From Actinospica durhamensis (GTDB lineage: Bacteria > Actinomycetota > Actinomycetes > Streptomycetales > Catenulisporaceae): a DNA stretch of 64,000 nt. The translations under genes and the position numbers were made by a program. Positions 44,690 to 54,978 of the stretch are shown here, one piece after another (the first letter of the stretch is position 1; each line of letters begins with the position of its first letter). Location: positions 17,255-81,254 of the forward strand of contig NZ_JAGSOG010000007.1 in NCBI RefSeq assembly GCF_018139695.1, read 5' to 3'. Below the pieces are notes generated by a model. The model searched no databases. It worked only from the letters and a program-made list of their open reading frames with translations, and was not told the DNA's origin.

Positions 44690-45292
44690 ATGGAGTACAT
44701 GGTCACAAGGGACGCCGAAGCCACCAAGGCGCGGATCTTCGAGGCGGCGACCGCCGAGTTCGCCGCCTACGGGATCGCCGGCGCCCGGGTGGACCGCATC
44801 GCCCAGAACGCGCAGGCGAACAAACAGCTCATCTACGCCTACTTCGGCGACAAGAAGAAGCTGTTCTACAAGGTGCTGGACAAGACGCTGGTCGACGTGG
44901 CCGAGTCGGTCTCCACCGAGATCACCGACCTCGACAAGTGGGTCGACGACCACATCGACTACCACACCGAGCATCCCGAGCTGCTGCGGCTGCTGATGTG
45001 GGAGGCGCTCGAGGTCAAGGCCGACGAGACCTGCCGCACCGAGGACCGCGCGGCCCGCTACGCGGTGAAGAAGCAGAAGATCGCCGACGCCCAGGAGCTC
45101 GGCCTGGCCCGCTCGGACATGCCCGCGCCCTATCTGCTGCTGCTCCTGATGGGCATGATCAACTACGGCGCGGCGCTGCCGCAGGTGCGCGACCTCGTCT
45201 TCGGCTCCGAGTTCGACACCGAGGCGCTGCGCGCCTGGACGAAGGACGCGGTCAAGCGCGTGGCCGCGCGCGCGCAGGACGCGGAGGACTGA
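44690..45292 (+). CDS. TetR-family repressor
   Basis: A 200-residue regulator. The N-terminal helix-turn-helix is TKARIFEAATAEFAAYGIAGARVDRIAQNAQANKQLIYAYFGDKKKLF-like, the full TetR DNA-binding pattern; a helical ligand domain follows. ATG 44690 and ATG 44699 are both possible. No good ribosome site is visible because the operator reaches the start. It diverges from the MFS exporter, its likely target. Confidence 0.88.
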   Translation: MEYMVTRDAEATKARIFEAATAEFAAYGIAGARVDRIAQNAQANKQLIYAYFGDKKKLFYKVLDKTLVDVAESVSTEITDLDKWVDDHIDYHTEHPELLRLLMWEALEVKADETCRTEDRAARYAVKKQKIADAQELGLARSDMPAPYLLLLLMGMINYGAALPQVRDLVFGSEFDTEALRAWTKDAVKRVAARAQDAED

Positions 45293-45368
45293 GCCGGGGC
45301 CTGGCCCGCAGCACGCGGCCCCGGCTGACGCGGCGTCAATCCGCCCGCGCCGTACCCCATCGCCCGGC

Positions 45369-45866
45369 TCAGGCCACCGGCGTGTTCGGCGTGTATCCGA
45401 GCTCGATCGCCTCGGCCGGCGGGCCCTGCCGCCGCACCGAGGCCAGCAGCGCCGGCAGGTTCGGCGGCCAGAACGAGGCCCGCGACTCGCCCAGCGCCCC
45501 CGGCGTCCACCAGCGGATCGCCAGGATGCCCTCCTCGGCGTACGTGTCCCGCGCCTCCTGCTCCGGATCGCGCCGCGGCCCCGAGGCCAGGAAGTAGGTC
45601 TCGGACTGCCGCGTCGGCACCCCGTCCCGGGTGTAGTCGTGCTCCCACCGGCACAGCGCCGGACCCACCGTCACATCCGTCCACCCCGTCTCCTCCCGCG
45701 TCTCGCGCAACGCCGCCGCGAGCTCCCCCTCGCCGTCCTCGAGCCCTCCGCCCGGCGGCGCCCAGTGCAGTCCGATCTCCACATCGTCGTGCAACTGCAG
45801 GAACACCGAACCGTCCGGATCCAGGATGAGCAGCCGCGCGGCGCGGCGGGCGACACGTTCAGTCAT
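45369..45866 (-). CDS. Nudix hydrolase
   Basis: A 165-residue protein with a complete Nudix box GGLEDGEGELAAALRETREE followed by TGW. It cleaves a nucleoside diphosphate linked to another group; the substrate is unknown. N-terminal RRAARLLILDPDGSVFLQLHDD is the usual first strand pair. The ATG lies 6 bases after TACGCT on the minus strand (45873-45878), so it is probably leaderless. It diverges from the aldo/keto reductase gene, which is also leaderless-like. Confidence 0.88.
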   Translation of the reverse strand: MTERVARRAARLLILDPDGSVFLQLHDDVEIGLHWAPPGGGLEDGEGELAAALRETREETGWTDVTVGPALCRWEHDYTRDGVPTRQSETYFLASGPRRDPEQEARDTYAEEGILAIRWWTPGALGESRASFWPPNLPALLASVRRQGPPAEAIELGYTPNTPVA

Positions 45867-45983
45867 GGCCCGAGCGTAACCGGCCCCGCCGACACCGCCG
45901 CGCCCCCGGCCTGCGGTGAGCCCGCGGCAGGCCCGCGGGAGGCCTCGAGGCCGGGCCCGGCCGGGGATCACTAGGATCACGCC

Positions 45984-46976
<993 letters not shown>

Positions 46977-47080
46977 CCGGCCCGGCCGCGGCCCTGGCGG
47001 CCCCGCGCGGCTCCGTCCCCGGCGTCTCGCCCAACGGAATCCCTGCGGAGCCGCCGGGGGCCGTCCCGTACCCTGGTCGT

Positions 47081-48418
47081 GTGGATACGACCGAATTGGA
47101 AACCTGGCGGACCCTGACGGCCAAGCAGCAGCCGTCGTGGCCCGATGTCGAGGAGCTGCGCCGAGCCGCTGCCGAGCTCCGGTCGTATCCCCCGCTGGTC
47201 TTCGCCGGCGAGTGCGACCTGCTCAAGGAGCGCATCGCGGCCGTGGCCCGGGGCGAGGCCTTCATCCTGCAGGGCGGCGACTGCGCCGAGACCTTCGACG
47301 CCGTCACCGCCGACGCCATCCGCAACAAGCTCAAGACCCTGCTGCAGATGGCCGCGGTGCTCACCTACGCCGCGTCCGTGCCGGTGGTCAAGATCGGGCG
47401 GATCGCCGGGCAGTACGGCAAGCCGCGCTCCAAGGACACCGAGACCCGCGACGGGGTGACCCTGCCCGCGTACCGCGGCGACTCGGTCAACGGCTTCCCC
47501 TTCACCCCCGAGGCCCGCATCCCCGACCCGTGGCGCATGGTGCGCATGTACCACTCCAGCGCGGCGACGCTGAACCTGGTGCGCGCCTTCACCACCGGCG
47601 GCTACGCCGACCTGCGCCAGGTGCACGCCTGGAACCAGGACTTCGTGAAGTCCTCCCCGTCCGGGGAGCGCTACGAGATGCTGGCCGGCGAGATCGAGCG
47701 CGCGCTGCGGTTCATGCACGCCTGCGGCACCGATCCCGAGGAGCTGCGCGCGGTCGAGTTCTTCTCCTCGCACGAGGGGCTGCTGCTCGACTACGAGGCG
47801 GCGCTCACCCGGATCGACTCGCGCACCGGCCTCGCCTACAACACCTCGGCCCACTTCGTCTGGATCGGCGAGCGCACCCGCGACCTCGACGGCGCGCACA
47901 TCGACTACTTCTCCAAGATCCGCAACCCGATCGGGATCAAGCTGGGTCCCGCGACCCAGCCCGACGCGGCGCTGGCCTACCTGGACAAGCTCGACCCGCA
48001 GCGCGAGCCGGGCCGGCTCACCTTCGTGGTGCGGATGGGCGCCGGGATCGTGCGCGAGAAGCTTCCGGCCCTGGTCGAGAAGGTCACCGCGGAGGGCCAC
48101 CAGGTCGCCTGGATCTGCGACCCGATGCACGGCAACACCTTCGAGGCGCCCAGCGGCCACAAGACCCGCCGCTTCGACGACGTGCTGGACGAGGTCAAGG
48201 GCTTCTTCGAGGTGCACCGCGGCCTCGGCACCCACCCCGGCGGCATCCACGTCGAGCTCACCGGCGACGACGTGACCGAGTGCATCGGCGGCGGGCACGA
48301 GATCGAGTTCGACGACCTCGGCACCCGCTACGAGTCCGCCTGCGACCCGCGGCTGAACCGCTCCCAGTCGCTCGACCTCGCCTTCCTGGTGGCCGAGATG
48401 TACCGCGGCGGGCACTGA
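47081..48418 (+). CDS. aroF: Class II DAHP synthase
   Basis: First step of the shikimate pathway: phosphoenolpyruvate plus erythrose-4-phosphate. The 445-residue protein is a plant-like class II enzyme with FILQGGDCAETFD, KIGRIAGQYGKPRS, GDSVNGF, WICDPMHGNTFEAPSGHKTR and GGIHVELTGDDVTECIGG. GTG 47081 lies 6 bases after TACCCT (47069-47074), indicating a leaderless mRNA. The start codon sits in the loop of a small hairpin (GGTCGT...ACGACC, 47075-47092). The frame extends far upstream as a shadow of the reductase. Confidence 0.95.
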   Translation: MDTTELETWRTLTAKQQPSWPDVEELRRAAAELRSYPPLVFAGECDLLKERIAAVARGEAFILQGGDCAETFDAVTADAIRNKLKTLLQMAAVLTYAASVPVVKIGRIAGQYGKPRSKDTETRDGVTLPAYRGDSVNGFPFTPEARIPDPWRMVRMYHSSAATLNLVRAFTTGGYADLRQVHAWNQDFVKSSPSGERYEMLAGEIERALRFMHACGTDPEELRAVEFFSSHEGLLLDYEAALTRIDSRTGLAYNTSAHFVWIGERTRDLDGAHIDYFSKIRNPIGIKLGPATQPDAALAYLDKLDPQREPGRLTFVVRMGAGIVREKLPALVEKVTAEGHQVAWICDPMHGNTFEAPSGHKTRRFDDVLDEVKGFFEVHRGLGTHPGGIHVELTGDDVTECIGGGHEIEFDDLGTRYESACDPRLNRSQSLDLAFLVAEMYRGGH

Positions 48419-48495
48419 CCGCCGCGGCCCGCGCGGGCCGGCCCGGCCGACCCCGCGCGTACATCAGGGCCCGAGGATAGAACCCCCCTTCAGCC

Positions 48496-48526
48496 AGGTC
48501 ATGGCCGCAGCCTCTAAGCTGCGGCC

Positions 48527-48533
<7 letters not shown>
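48496..48533. promoter_or_regulatory. Palindrome covering promoter and start of the threonine aldolase gene
   Basis: Exact 15-base arms (half-site AGGTCATGGCCGCAG, 48496-48510; 48519-48533) with an 8-base centre. The right half contains the end of the TAAGCT -10 box (48515-48520) and the ATG at 48527. A protein bound here would block RNA polymerase; alternatively the site can form a hairpin in upstream read-through RNA. Confidence 0.65.
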
Positions 48534-49567
<1,034 letters not shown>

Positions 49568-49679
49568 TGCGCGCGGAACTGAGTACTTTTACAACCGTTT
49601 GAGGCTGTTGATAGACCCCTGGGGTCCCCACTACCTTCAATTCTCGAAGGTTTGGACTACTGGACTCCAGGGGGCTGGC

Positions 49680-50570
49680 ATGGGCCTGTTCGACAAGTTG
49701 TTCGGCGACGACGACACGAAGGAGCACGAGGAAGAGGCCCGCCGCAAGGCCGCCGAGGCGTATGCGCAGAAGCACGCGCACGCCGAGGGCGAGCCCGAGC
49801 ACGAGCACGAACACGCCCACACGGCGACGAAGACCGCCGCGAAGAAGACGAGCGCGGCCGAGCCGGTCGAGAAGGCCCCGGCCGAGAAGGCCCCGGCCAA
49901 GAAGGCGGCGGCCAAGAAGACCGAGGCCGCCGAGCCCGCGCCGGCCAAGAAGGCCGCCGCCAAGAAGACCGCTGCGAAGGCCGAGCCGCACGCGCACGAG
50001 CATGGCGATGACCCGGTGCCCGCGCAGCGCACCTACGAGCCGCTCTCCGGGGCCCCCGCCGCGCACGCGCACACGCACGTCCACGACGTCGCCGAGGGCC
50101 CGGTGACCGCCGCGCACGACCAGATGATGACGATCCACGTCGAGACGCACGTGCCGGACCACGCCCCGCGCGAGGACGACCCGCACTACCACCTGTTCGA
50201 GCAGGCCAAGGCCCGGCTCAAGCGCCAGGGCCTGTGGAAGTGCATCATCGCCGACGAGCTGTGCGGCGGCGAGCCCGAGCTGCACCACACCTACATCGAG
50301 TTCTCCCAGATCAACGAGGTGGACCCGAAGAAGGTCCAGGAGTCCCTCGGTCTGCACTTCGAGAACGACGAGGAGTTCCAGCAGTGGGCCGAGTCGCCCG
50401 GGAACCTCGAGGTGCTCTGCGCCAACCACCACCGCACGCACTACGGCATCCACGTGATCCCCGGCCCGCTGTGGGAGGCGCTGCGCTTCCGCATGGTGGG
50501 CACGAAGGCCGCAGCCGAGTTCGTCACCGCGGGCGAGGCCTCCAAGGAGGCCAAGGAAGAAGCCAATTAG
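49680..50570 (+). CDS. Lys/Ala/His-rich protein with C-terminal HNH-like domain
   Basis: A 296-residue protein of unusual composition. An acidic start (MGLFDKLFGDDDTKEHEEE) leads to a His-rich patch (HEHEHAH), then histone-H1-like KKAAAKK repeats (~50-100) and another His-rich stretch (HAHTHVHD). The C-terminal ~100 residues have the HNH/treble-clef pattern: two cysteines in CIIADELC, HH in ELHHTYIE, and NLEVLCANHHRTHYG. It could bind DNA and zinc. Nuclease activity is not assured because the usual second Cys pair is incomplete. ATG 49680 has GGGGG upstream. Small inverted repeats (49613-49650) lie in the leader. Not recognised as a named family. Confidence 0.7.
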   Translation: MGLFDKLFGDDDTKEHEEEARRKAAEAYAQKHAHAEGEPEHEHEHAHTATKTAAKKTSAAEPVEKAPAEKAPAKKAAAKKTEAAEPAPAKKAAAKKTAAKAEPHAHEHGDDPVPAQRTYEPLSGAPAAHAHTHVHDVAEGPVTAAHDQMMTIHVETHVPDHAPREDDPHYHLFEQAKARLKRQGLWKCIIADELCGGEPELHHTYIEFSQINEVDPKKVQESLGLHFENDEEFQQWAESPGNLEVLCANHHRTHYGIHVIPGPLWEALRFRMVGTKAAAEFVTAGEASKEAKEEAN

Positions 50571-50600
50571 TCGTCAGGGCTCTGCTCTGACACACGGCTG

Positions 50601-50643
50601 ACGGCGGCGGCGCCGGAGGGTGGTCCTCCGGCGCCGCCGCCGT
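50601..50643. terminator. Strong hairpin between convergent genes
   Basis: Exact 19-base arms (ACGGCGGCGGCGCCGGAGG, 50601-50619; complement 50625-50643) with a 5-base loop, between the HNH-like gene and the MFS gene. Confidence 0.85.
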
Positions 50644-50684
50644 TCTCGGCGCGCCTGACGAGTGCGCCGTATCAGTGCCCTGCC

Positions 50685-52187
50685 TCAGTGCGCTTCCAGC
50701 GCCGAGGGCTTGATCCGGCGCGGCAGCAGGAAGCCGAGCGGGATGCACAGCGCGGTGACCAGGGCGGCCCACAGGAGCGTGTCGGTGGCCGAGGTGGCGG
50801 AGCTGTGTCCGGCCGAGAGCCCGTCGAAGTAGAGCGTGCCGAACAGCGCGGCGCCGAGGGTGTTGCCCAGCTGCTGCAGGGCGTTCATCACGCCGCCGGC
50901 CGAGCCGGTCTCCTCGTCGTCGATGCTGCTGACGATGATGCCGAAGTAGGTCGCGATCATGAAGCCGAAGCCGAGCCCGGCCACGCCGTAGGACGGGGAG
51001 AGCTCGAGCGAGGTCAGGCCCATACCCCAGTGCTGCACGCTGAGCGCGACTCCGCCGAGGCCCAGGGCCATCGCCACCACGCCCCCGTGCAGCACGCGGC
51101 GGCCGAACTTGGGTGCCAGCACGCCGCCGCCGACGCCCGCGCCCACGGCCGCGCCGAGGGAGAAGGGCAGGCCGGTCAGGCCGGCGTGCAGCGAGCTGTA
51201 GTCCAGCGCGAGCTGCAGGTGGAGCATCAGCACCAGGAAGAGCCCGCCCATCGCGCAGAAGAAGAAGATCCCGAACACCTGGCCGCCGACGAACGCGGGC
51301 TTGCGGAACAGCGAGAGCTCGACCAGCGTGGTCAGACCGGCCCGGGAGCGGGCCCGCTGCTGCGCGGCGAAGAGCGCGAACACCGGCACCGCCGCGGCCA
51401 TCAGCACGAACATGTAGACCGGCCAGCCCTTCTCCCGCCCCTGGATCAGCGGGTAGACCAGCAGCAGCATGCCGAGGCCGGACAAGACCATGCCCAGCAC
51501 GTCGAGCCGTGGCGCGTTCTCGCCGTGGGCGGTGTCGCGCGGCACCACCCGCAGCGCGCAGACGAAGGCGATCAGGCCGAGCGGGACGTTGACCCAGAAC
51601 ACCGAGCGCCACTGCGAGCCGAACAGGTTCGCCTGGACCAGCGCGCCGCCGACGATCGGGCCGACGGTGGCGGCGATGCCCATGACCGGGCCGAAGATGC
51701 CCATCGCGGCGCCGGCCTGGTCGGCCGGGAAGACCGAGCGGATCACGGCCAGCCCCTGCGGCAGCATCAGGGCCGCGGCAAGGCCCTGCAGCGCCCGGGC
51801 GGTGACCAGCATCTGCGGGTCCACGGCGGCGCTGCTGAGGGCGGAGAAGACGGTGAAGGCGCCGATCCCGATCAGGAACATCCGGCGGCGGCCGTAGAGG
51901 TCGCCGAGGCGTCCGCCGGTGATCAGGGCGACGGCCATGGACAGGGTGTAGCCGGCGATCACCCACTGCAGCTCGGTCGTGGTGGCGTGCAGGTCCCGGG
52001 CTATGGAGGGCGCGGCGACGTTGACGATGGTGGAGTCGAGCAGGTCCATGATGTCCGCGCCGAGCACGGTCAGCAGGACGAACCACTGCAGGCGGTTCGG
52101 CTTGGGCGCGGCGGGCCTGCCCGGGCCCGCGTCGGACGGCGGCGCGGCGCCGGCCGGGCCCGCGGTGGGCTGTGTGGTGGCTGACAT
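50685..52187 (-). CDS. MFS drug exporter (DHA2/EmrB type)
   Basis: A 500-residue protein with about 14 transmembrane segments. DIMDLLDSTIVNVAAPSIARDL is in helix 1, motif A is GGRLGDLYGRRRMF, and GIAATVGPIVGGALV resembles antiporter motif C. ATG 52187 is favoured over 52199 because GGGGAT is spaced correctly for it. It diverges from a TetR gene across a regular array of palindromes, so it is probably an inducible efflux pump. Confidence 0.88.
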   Translation of the reverse strand: MSATTQPTAGPAGAAPPSDAGPGRPAAPKPNRLQWFVLLTVLGADIMDLLDSTIVNVAAPSIARDLHATTTELQWVIAGYTLSMAVALITGGRLGDLYGRRRMFLIGIGAFTVFSALSSAAVDPQMLVTARALQGLAAALMLPQGLAVIRSVFPADQAGAAMGIFGPVMGIAATVGPIVGGALVQANLFGSQWRSVFWVNVPLGLIAFVCALRVVPRDTAHGENAPRLDVLGMVLSGLGMLLLVYPLIQGREKGWPVYMFVLMAAAVPVFALFAAQQRARSRAGLTTLVELSLFRKPAFVGGQVFGIFFFCAMGGLFLVLMLHLQLALDYSSLHAGLTGLPFSLGAAVGAGVGGGVLAPKFGRRVLHGGVVAMALGLGGVALSVQHWGMGLTSLELSPSYGVAGLGFGFMIATYFGIIVSSIDDEETGSAGGVMNALQQLGNTLGAALFGTLYFDGLSAGHSSATSATDTLLWAALVTALCIPLGFLLPRRIKPSALEAH

Positions 52188-52235
52188 GGTGATCCCCATC
52201 CCCTGGAAGCGACCGGGCGGTCCCCGGCGCGGTAC

Positions 52236-52320
52236 GAACGGCGTTTCCCTGACTGAACACTGTTCTACGCCGCGAACGCTGTTCGTGTCAAGAACGCTGT
52301 TCGCATTGCGTACGGTGTTC
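52236..52320. promoter_or_regulatory. Array of four to five TetR-type operator repeats
   Basis: Imperfect palindromes of form GAACnnTGTTC lie at 52255-52265, 52274-52284, 52292-52302 and (GTACGGTGTTC) 52310-52320. A degenerate copy (GAACGGCGTTTC) is at 52236-52247. Centre spacing is 18-19 bases throughout. The array occupies the gap between the divergent MFS and TetR genes; a TACCCT -10 box follows at 52329-52334. Confidence 0.75.
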
Positions 52321-52394
52321 GGACGGCGCTACCCTGATCAGGTGAGCGGCGGCCGGATCCGTACCGGCGCCCGGCCGAGCGGAAGGTGGCGCGG

Positions 52395-53231
52395 ATGGCG
52401 ACCGAGTCGGAGTCCTCGTCGCGGTCGCAGGACGGTCCTGAGCCGTCGAGCGGCTCGGGCACGCCCGGAGCCGTTCCGCCGCCCCCCTGGGCCCGGGAGC
52501 AGGGCGGCCGGCGGGCCGGACGGGCGGACCGGCCGACGCTGAGCCGGGAGGCGATCGTCGACGCCGCGCTGCGCATCGTCGACGAGGAGGGTTTCGACGC
52601 CGTCTCGATGCGCCGGGTGGCCCAGGAGTTCGGCACCGGGGCCGCGTCCCTCTACGCCTACGTCGCGAACAAGGACGAGCTGCTCGACCTGCTCGCGGAC
52701 CACGTGATGGGCGAGGCGAGGCTGTCCGGAATCGAACCGGAAGCCGATGTGGACGACTGGATCGAGCAGGTCAAGGCGGCGATGCGGGAGTACTACCGCA
52801 TCATCTCCTCGCACCGCGATCTGGCGAAGGTCTTCCTGGGGCGGATCCCGTTCGGGCCCAACGGACTGCGCACCGTCGAGGACATGCTCAGGCTGCTGCG
52901 GGCGCACGGGCTGCCGGACTACATCGCGGCCTACATGGGCGATCTGTTCAGCCAGTACCTCGTGGGCACCGCGATCGAGGCGAGCATGTGGCGCGAACGC
53001 TATCCGGAGGCCACCGACGAGAGCGTGGTCGCCGCGATGGCCGAGGTGAGCGACTATCTCGCGGCGCTGCCGAAGGAGCGGTTCCCCAACACCGTCGAAC
53101 TCGCGCGGCTGATGACCGGCCCGCCGGAGCCGGATTCGCCGCTGGCCGACCGGTTCGAGCTCGGCCTCGACATCCTGATGCGCGGGATCACCACGTTCCT
53201 GCCGGCCCGCCAGCGCGACGAGAACGCCTGA
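52395..53231 (+). CDS. TetR-family repressor
   Basis: A 278-residue regulator. After a ~45-residue Ser/Pro/Gly-rich extension comes the helix-turn-helix (LSREAIVDAALRIVDEEGFDAVSMRRVAQEFGTGAASLYAYVANKDELLD-like). A TetR_C-type ligand domain (WIEQVKAAMREYYRIISSHRDLAKVFLG) follows. ATG 52395 has GGAAGGTGG upstream; GTG 52386 is also possible. It likely binds the array upstream and controls the divergent exporter. Confidence 0.88.
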   Translation: MATESESSSRSQDGPEPSSGSGTPGAVPPPPWAREQGGRRAGRADRPTLSREAIVDAALRIVDEEGFDAVSMRRVAQEFGTGAASLYAYVANKDELLDLLADHVMGEARLSGIEPEADVDDWIEQVKAAMREYYRIISSHRDLAKVFLGRIPFGPNGLRTVEDMLRLLRAHGLPDYIAAYMGDLFSQYLVGTAIEASMWRERYPEATDESVVAAMAEVSDYLAALPKERFPNTVELARLMTGPPEPDSPLADRFELGLDILMRGITTFLPARQRDENA

Positions 53232-53264
53232 GCCGCGGCCGGACAACCGGGCCGCGCTCAGGCG
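53225..53264. terminator. Hairpin at the TetR stop / bacterioferritin 3' side
   Basis: CGCCTGAGC (53225-53233) pairs with GCTCAGGCG (53256-53264). The stem continues inwards with GCGGCC pairing after one bulge. It includes the TetR stop codon and serves two convergent genes. Confidence 0.65.
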
Positions 53265-53286
53265 TGGGGGGCGGATGCGGACCGCC

Positions 53287-53769
53287 TCAGGAGTGCTCGG
53301 GCTGCCTCATCTGCTCGGCCAGGTAGAGCGGCTCGCCCATGATGCCGATCAGGTCGAGCTGGGCCTCGAGATAGTCGATGTGCTCTTCCTCGTCCTTGAG
53401 GATCTCCTCGAAGATCTTCGCCGAGGTCACGTCGTCGCGCTCGCGCATCAGCTTGATCCCGCGGCGCAGCCGGGCCACCGCCTCGACTTCCACCTTCATG
53501 TCGCACTCGAACATCTCGGTGACGGACTGGCCGATCCGCAGCGGGCTGAGCTTCTGGAAGTTGGGCAGGCCGTCGAGGAAGATGATGCGCTCGGCCAGCT
53601 TGTCGGCGTGCTGCATCTCCTCGATGGACTCGTGCCGGGTGTGCTTGGCCAGCTTCACCCAGCCGTTGTTGTCCTGGAGCTTGTAGTGCAGCCAGTACTG
53701 GTTGATCGCCGTGAGTTCCGCGGTCAGTTGCTCGTTGAGAACCGCGATGACGTCTTTGTCGCCCTGCAT
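53287..53769 (-). CDS. bfr: Bacterioferritin
   Basis: A 160-residue iron-storage subunit forming a 24-mer shell. Di-iron (ferroxidase) residues are visible in ELTAINQYWLHYKL, RHESIEEMQHADKL and LKDEEEHIDYLE. The Met in EEMQHA is the haem-binding Met52 equivalent. Length is standard. It lies 165 bases downstream of the bacterioferritin-associated ferredoxin gene on the same strand. Confidence 0.95.
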   Translation of the reverse strand: MQGDKDVIAVLNEQLTAELTAINQYWLHYKLQDNNGWVKLAKHTRHESIEEMQHADKLAERIIFLDGLPNFQKLSPLRIGQSVTEMFECDMKVEVEAVARLRRGIKLMRERDDVTSAKIFEEILKDEEEHIDYLEAQLDLIGIMGEPLYLAEQMRQPEHS

Positions 53770-53934
53770 CGCCCGGTGCCTTGCCCTTCATGCCGTGCCT
53801 TCGTGACAGCACGTAGTCTTGCACGCACGTAGGGCGAATCCCGTGCATCTCGGGCGTGGGGCGTGGATCGGCCTCGCGGCGTGGCCGGGAGGCGGTCGTC
53901 GTGCCGCGACAGGTCGGGTGATCGGGTCAGCCGC

Positions 53935-54183
53935 TCAGGCGGCGGCGGTGATCCCGGCGTGCAGGGCCGCGGCGTCGCAGGCGGACGGGCAGGCGGCCAG
54001 GGTCTGGTCCACGCAGGGGCGGGAGCGGGCCTGCTCGAGCAGGCAGCCGAGGCGTTCCACGCAGGTCCCGCAGCTGGTGCCGGCGCCGCAGCGCTCGCCG
54101 AGTTCCTCTTCGGTGTCCGCGCCGGCCGAGATCTCGTCCTGTATCTCCTCTTCGGTGATGCTGAAGCAGACACAGGCGTACAT
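53935..54183 (-). CDS. bfd: Bacterioferritin-associated ferredoxin ([2Fe-2S])
   Basis: An 82-residue protein with the BFD-like pattern: YACVCFSITEEEIQDEI at the N terminus and GERCGAGTSCGTCVERL, giving the four cluster cysteines. It reduces bacterioferritin to release iron. The C-terminal extension has three further cysteines (PCVDQTLAACPSACDA). A DtxR-type iron box lies upstream, implying expression under iron shortage. Confidence 0.9.
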   Translation of the reverse strand: MYACVCFSITEEEIQDEISAGADTEEELGERCGAGTSCGTCVERLGCLLEQARSRPCVDQTLAACPSACDAAALHAGITAAA

Positions 54184-54221
54184 GGGCGGAACTCCTCGAA
54201 AATGGGACAGACCGGATCGGG

Positions 54222-54240
54222 TAAGGCAAACCTAAGCTAA
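54222..54240. promoter_or_regulatory. DtxR/IdeR-type iron box
   Basis: On the minus strand the site reads TTAGCTTAGGTTTGCCTTA, matching the consensus TTAGGTTAGGCTAACCTAA at 14 of 19 positions (counted by hand). It lies 38 bases upstream of the bfd ATG and 80 bases upstream of the divergent sulfite-oxidase-like gene. Fe(II)-loaded DmdR1/IdeR would repress from here. Confidence 0.65.
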
Positions 54241-54320
54241 CTCAGGGACTCGGCGCATGCAACCACACCTGCGCAGATTGTGGTCTGGAGCACACCGGCA
54301 GGTCTGGGACGATAGAACCC

Positions 54321-54923
54321 ATGGTGGGTCTTCATGAGGCGAGGCCGACGGATCTGCGGTTGCCGCCGGGGCAGCGCCCGCAGACGGCGTGGCCGGTGCT
54401 GCACTACGGGCCGGTGCCGCGGTTCAAGCCGGAGCGCTGGAATCTCCAGGTCTACGGGGCCACTCTCGACGGTGGGAACCACACCTGGGACTACGCCGGA
54501 TTCCAGGAGCTGGCGCGTACCGAAGTGACCGCGGACCTGCACTGCGTGACCAAATTCAGCCTGCTGGACAACGTCTGGGGCGGCGTGCTCGCGCAGACCC
54601 TGCTCGAACTCGCCCCGCCCGCTCCGGAAGTCACCCACGCCATGGTCTGGGCCGAGTACGGCTACTCGGCCAACCTGCGCATCGAGGACCTGCGCTCCCC
54701 GGCCAGCATCCTGGCCACCCACCGCGGCGGCGAGCAGCTCACGCCGGAGCACGGCTTCCCGCTGCGCCTGGTGGTGCCGCACCTCTACGCCTGGAAGGGC
54801 CCGAAGTGGGTGCGCGCGATCGAGTACCTGACCGTGGAACGCCGCGGTTTCTGGGAGGAGCGCGGCTACCACACCATCGGGGACCCCTGGCGCGAGCAGC
54901 GCTACTCCTACCAAGAGGGCTGA
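54321..54923 (+). CDS. Sulfite-oxidase-like molybdopterin oxidoreductase
   Basis: A 200-residue cytoplasmic protein of the SUOX/MsrP molybdopterin-binding fold. The Mo-ligating Cys is in VTADLHCVTKFSLLDNVWGGV, and PHLYAWKGPKWVRAIEYL is the cofactor-binding end. It lacks the dimerisation domain of full sulfite oxidases, as is usual for this short actinobacterial group. No Tat signal is seen, so the location is probably cytoplasmic. ATG immediately follows GATAGAACCC, with no Shine-Dalgarno site, which may indicate a very short leader. The substrate is unknown. Confidence 0.85.
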   Translation: MVGLHEARPTDLRLPPGQRPQTAWPVLHYGPVPRFKPERWNLQVYGATLDGGNHTWDYAGFQELARTEVTADLHCVTKFSLLDNVWGGVLAQTLLELAPPAPEVTHAMVWAEYGYSANLRIEDLRSPASILATHRGGEQLTPEHGFPLRLVVPHLYAWKGPKWVRAIEYLTVERRGFWEERGYHTIGDPWREQRYSYQEG

Positions 54924-54978
54924 TTCGGTCCTCCGGCGCGGGCGGCGCCGCCCGCGCCGGAGCGGGCCCCGGCCGGCC

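Noticed and set aside
49762..50106. Arg/Pro-rich frame within the KA-rich HNH gene, considered as a possible nested gene
   Set aside because: It is the +1 frame of the KKAAAKK repeats. No ribosome site and no continuation beyond the repeat.
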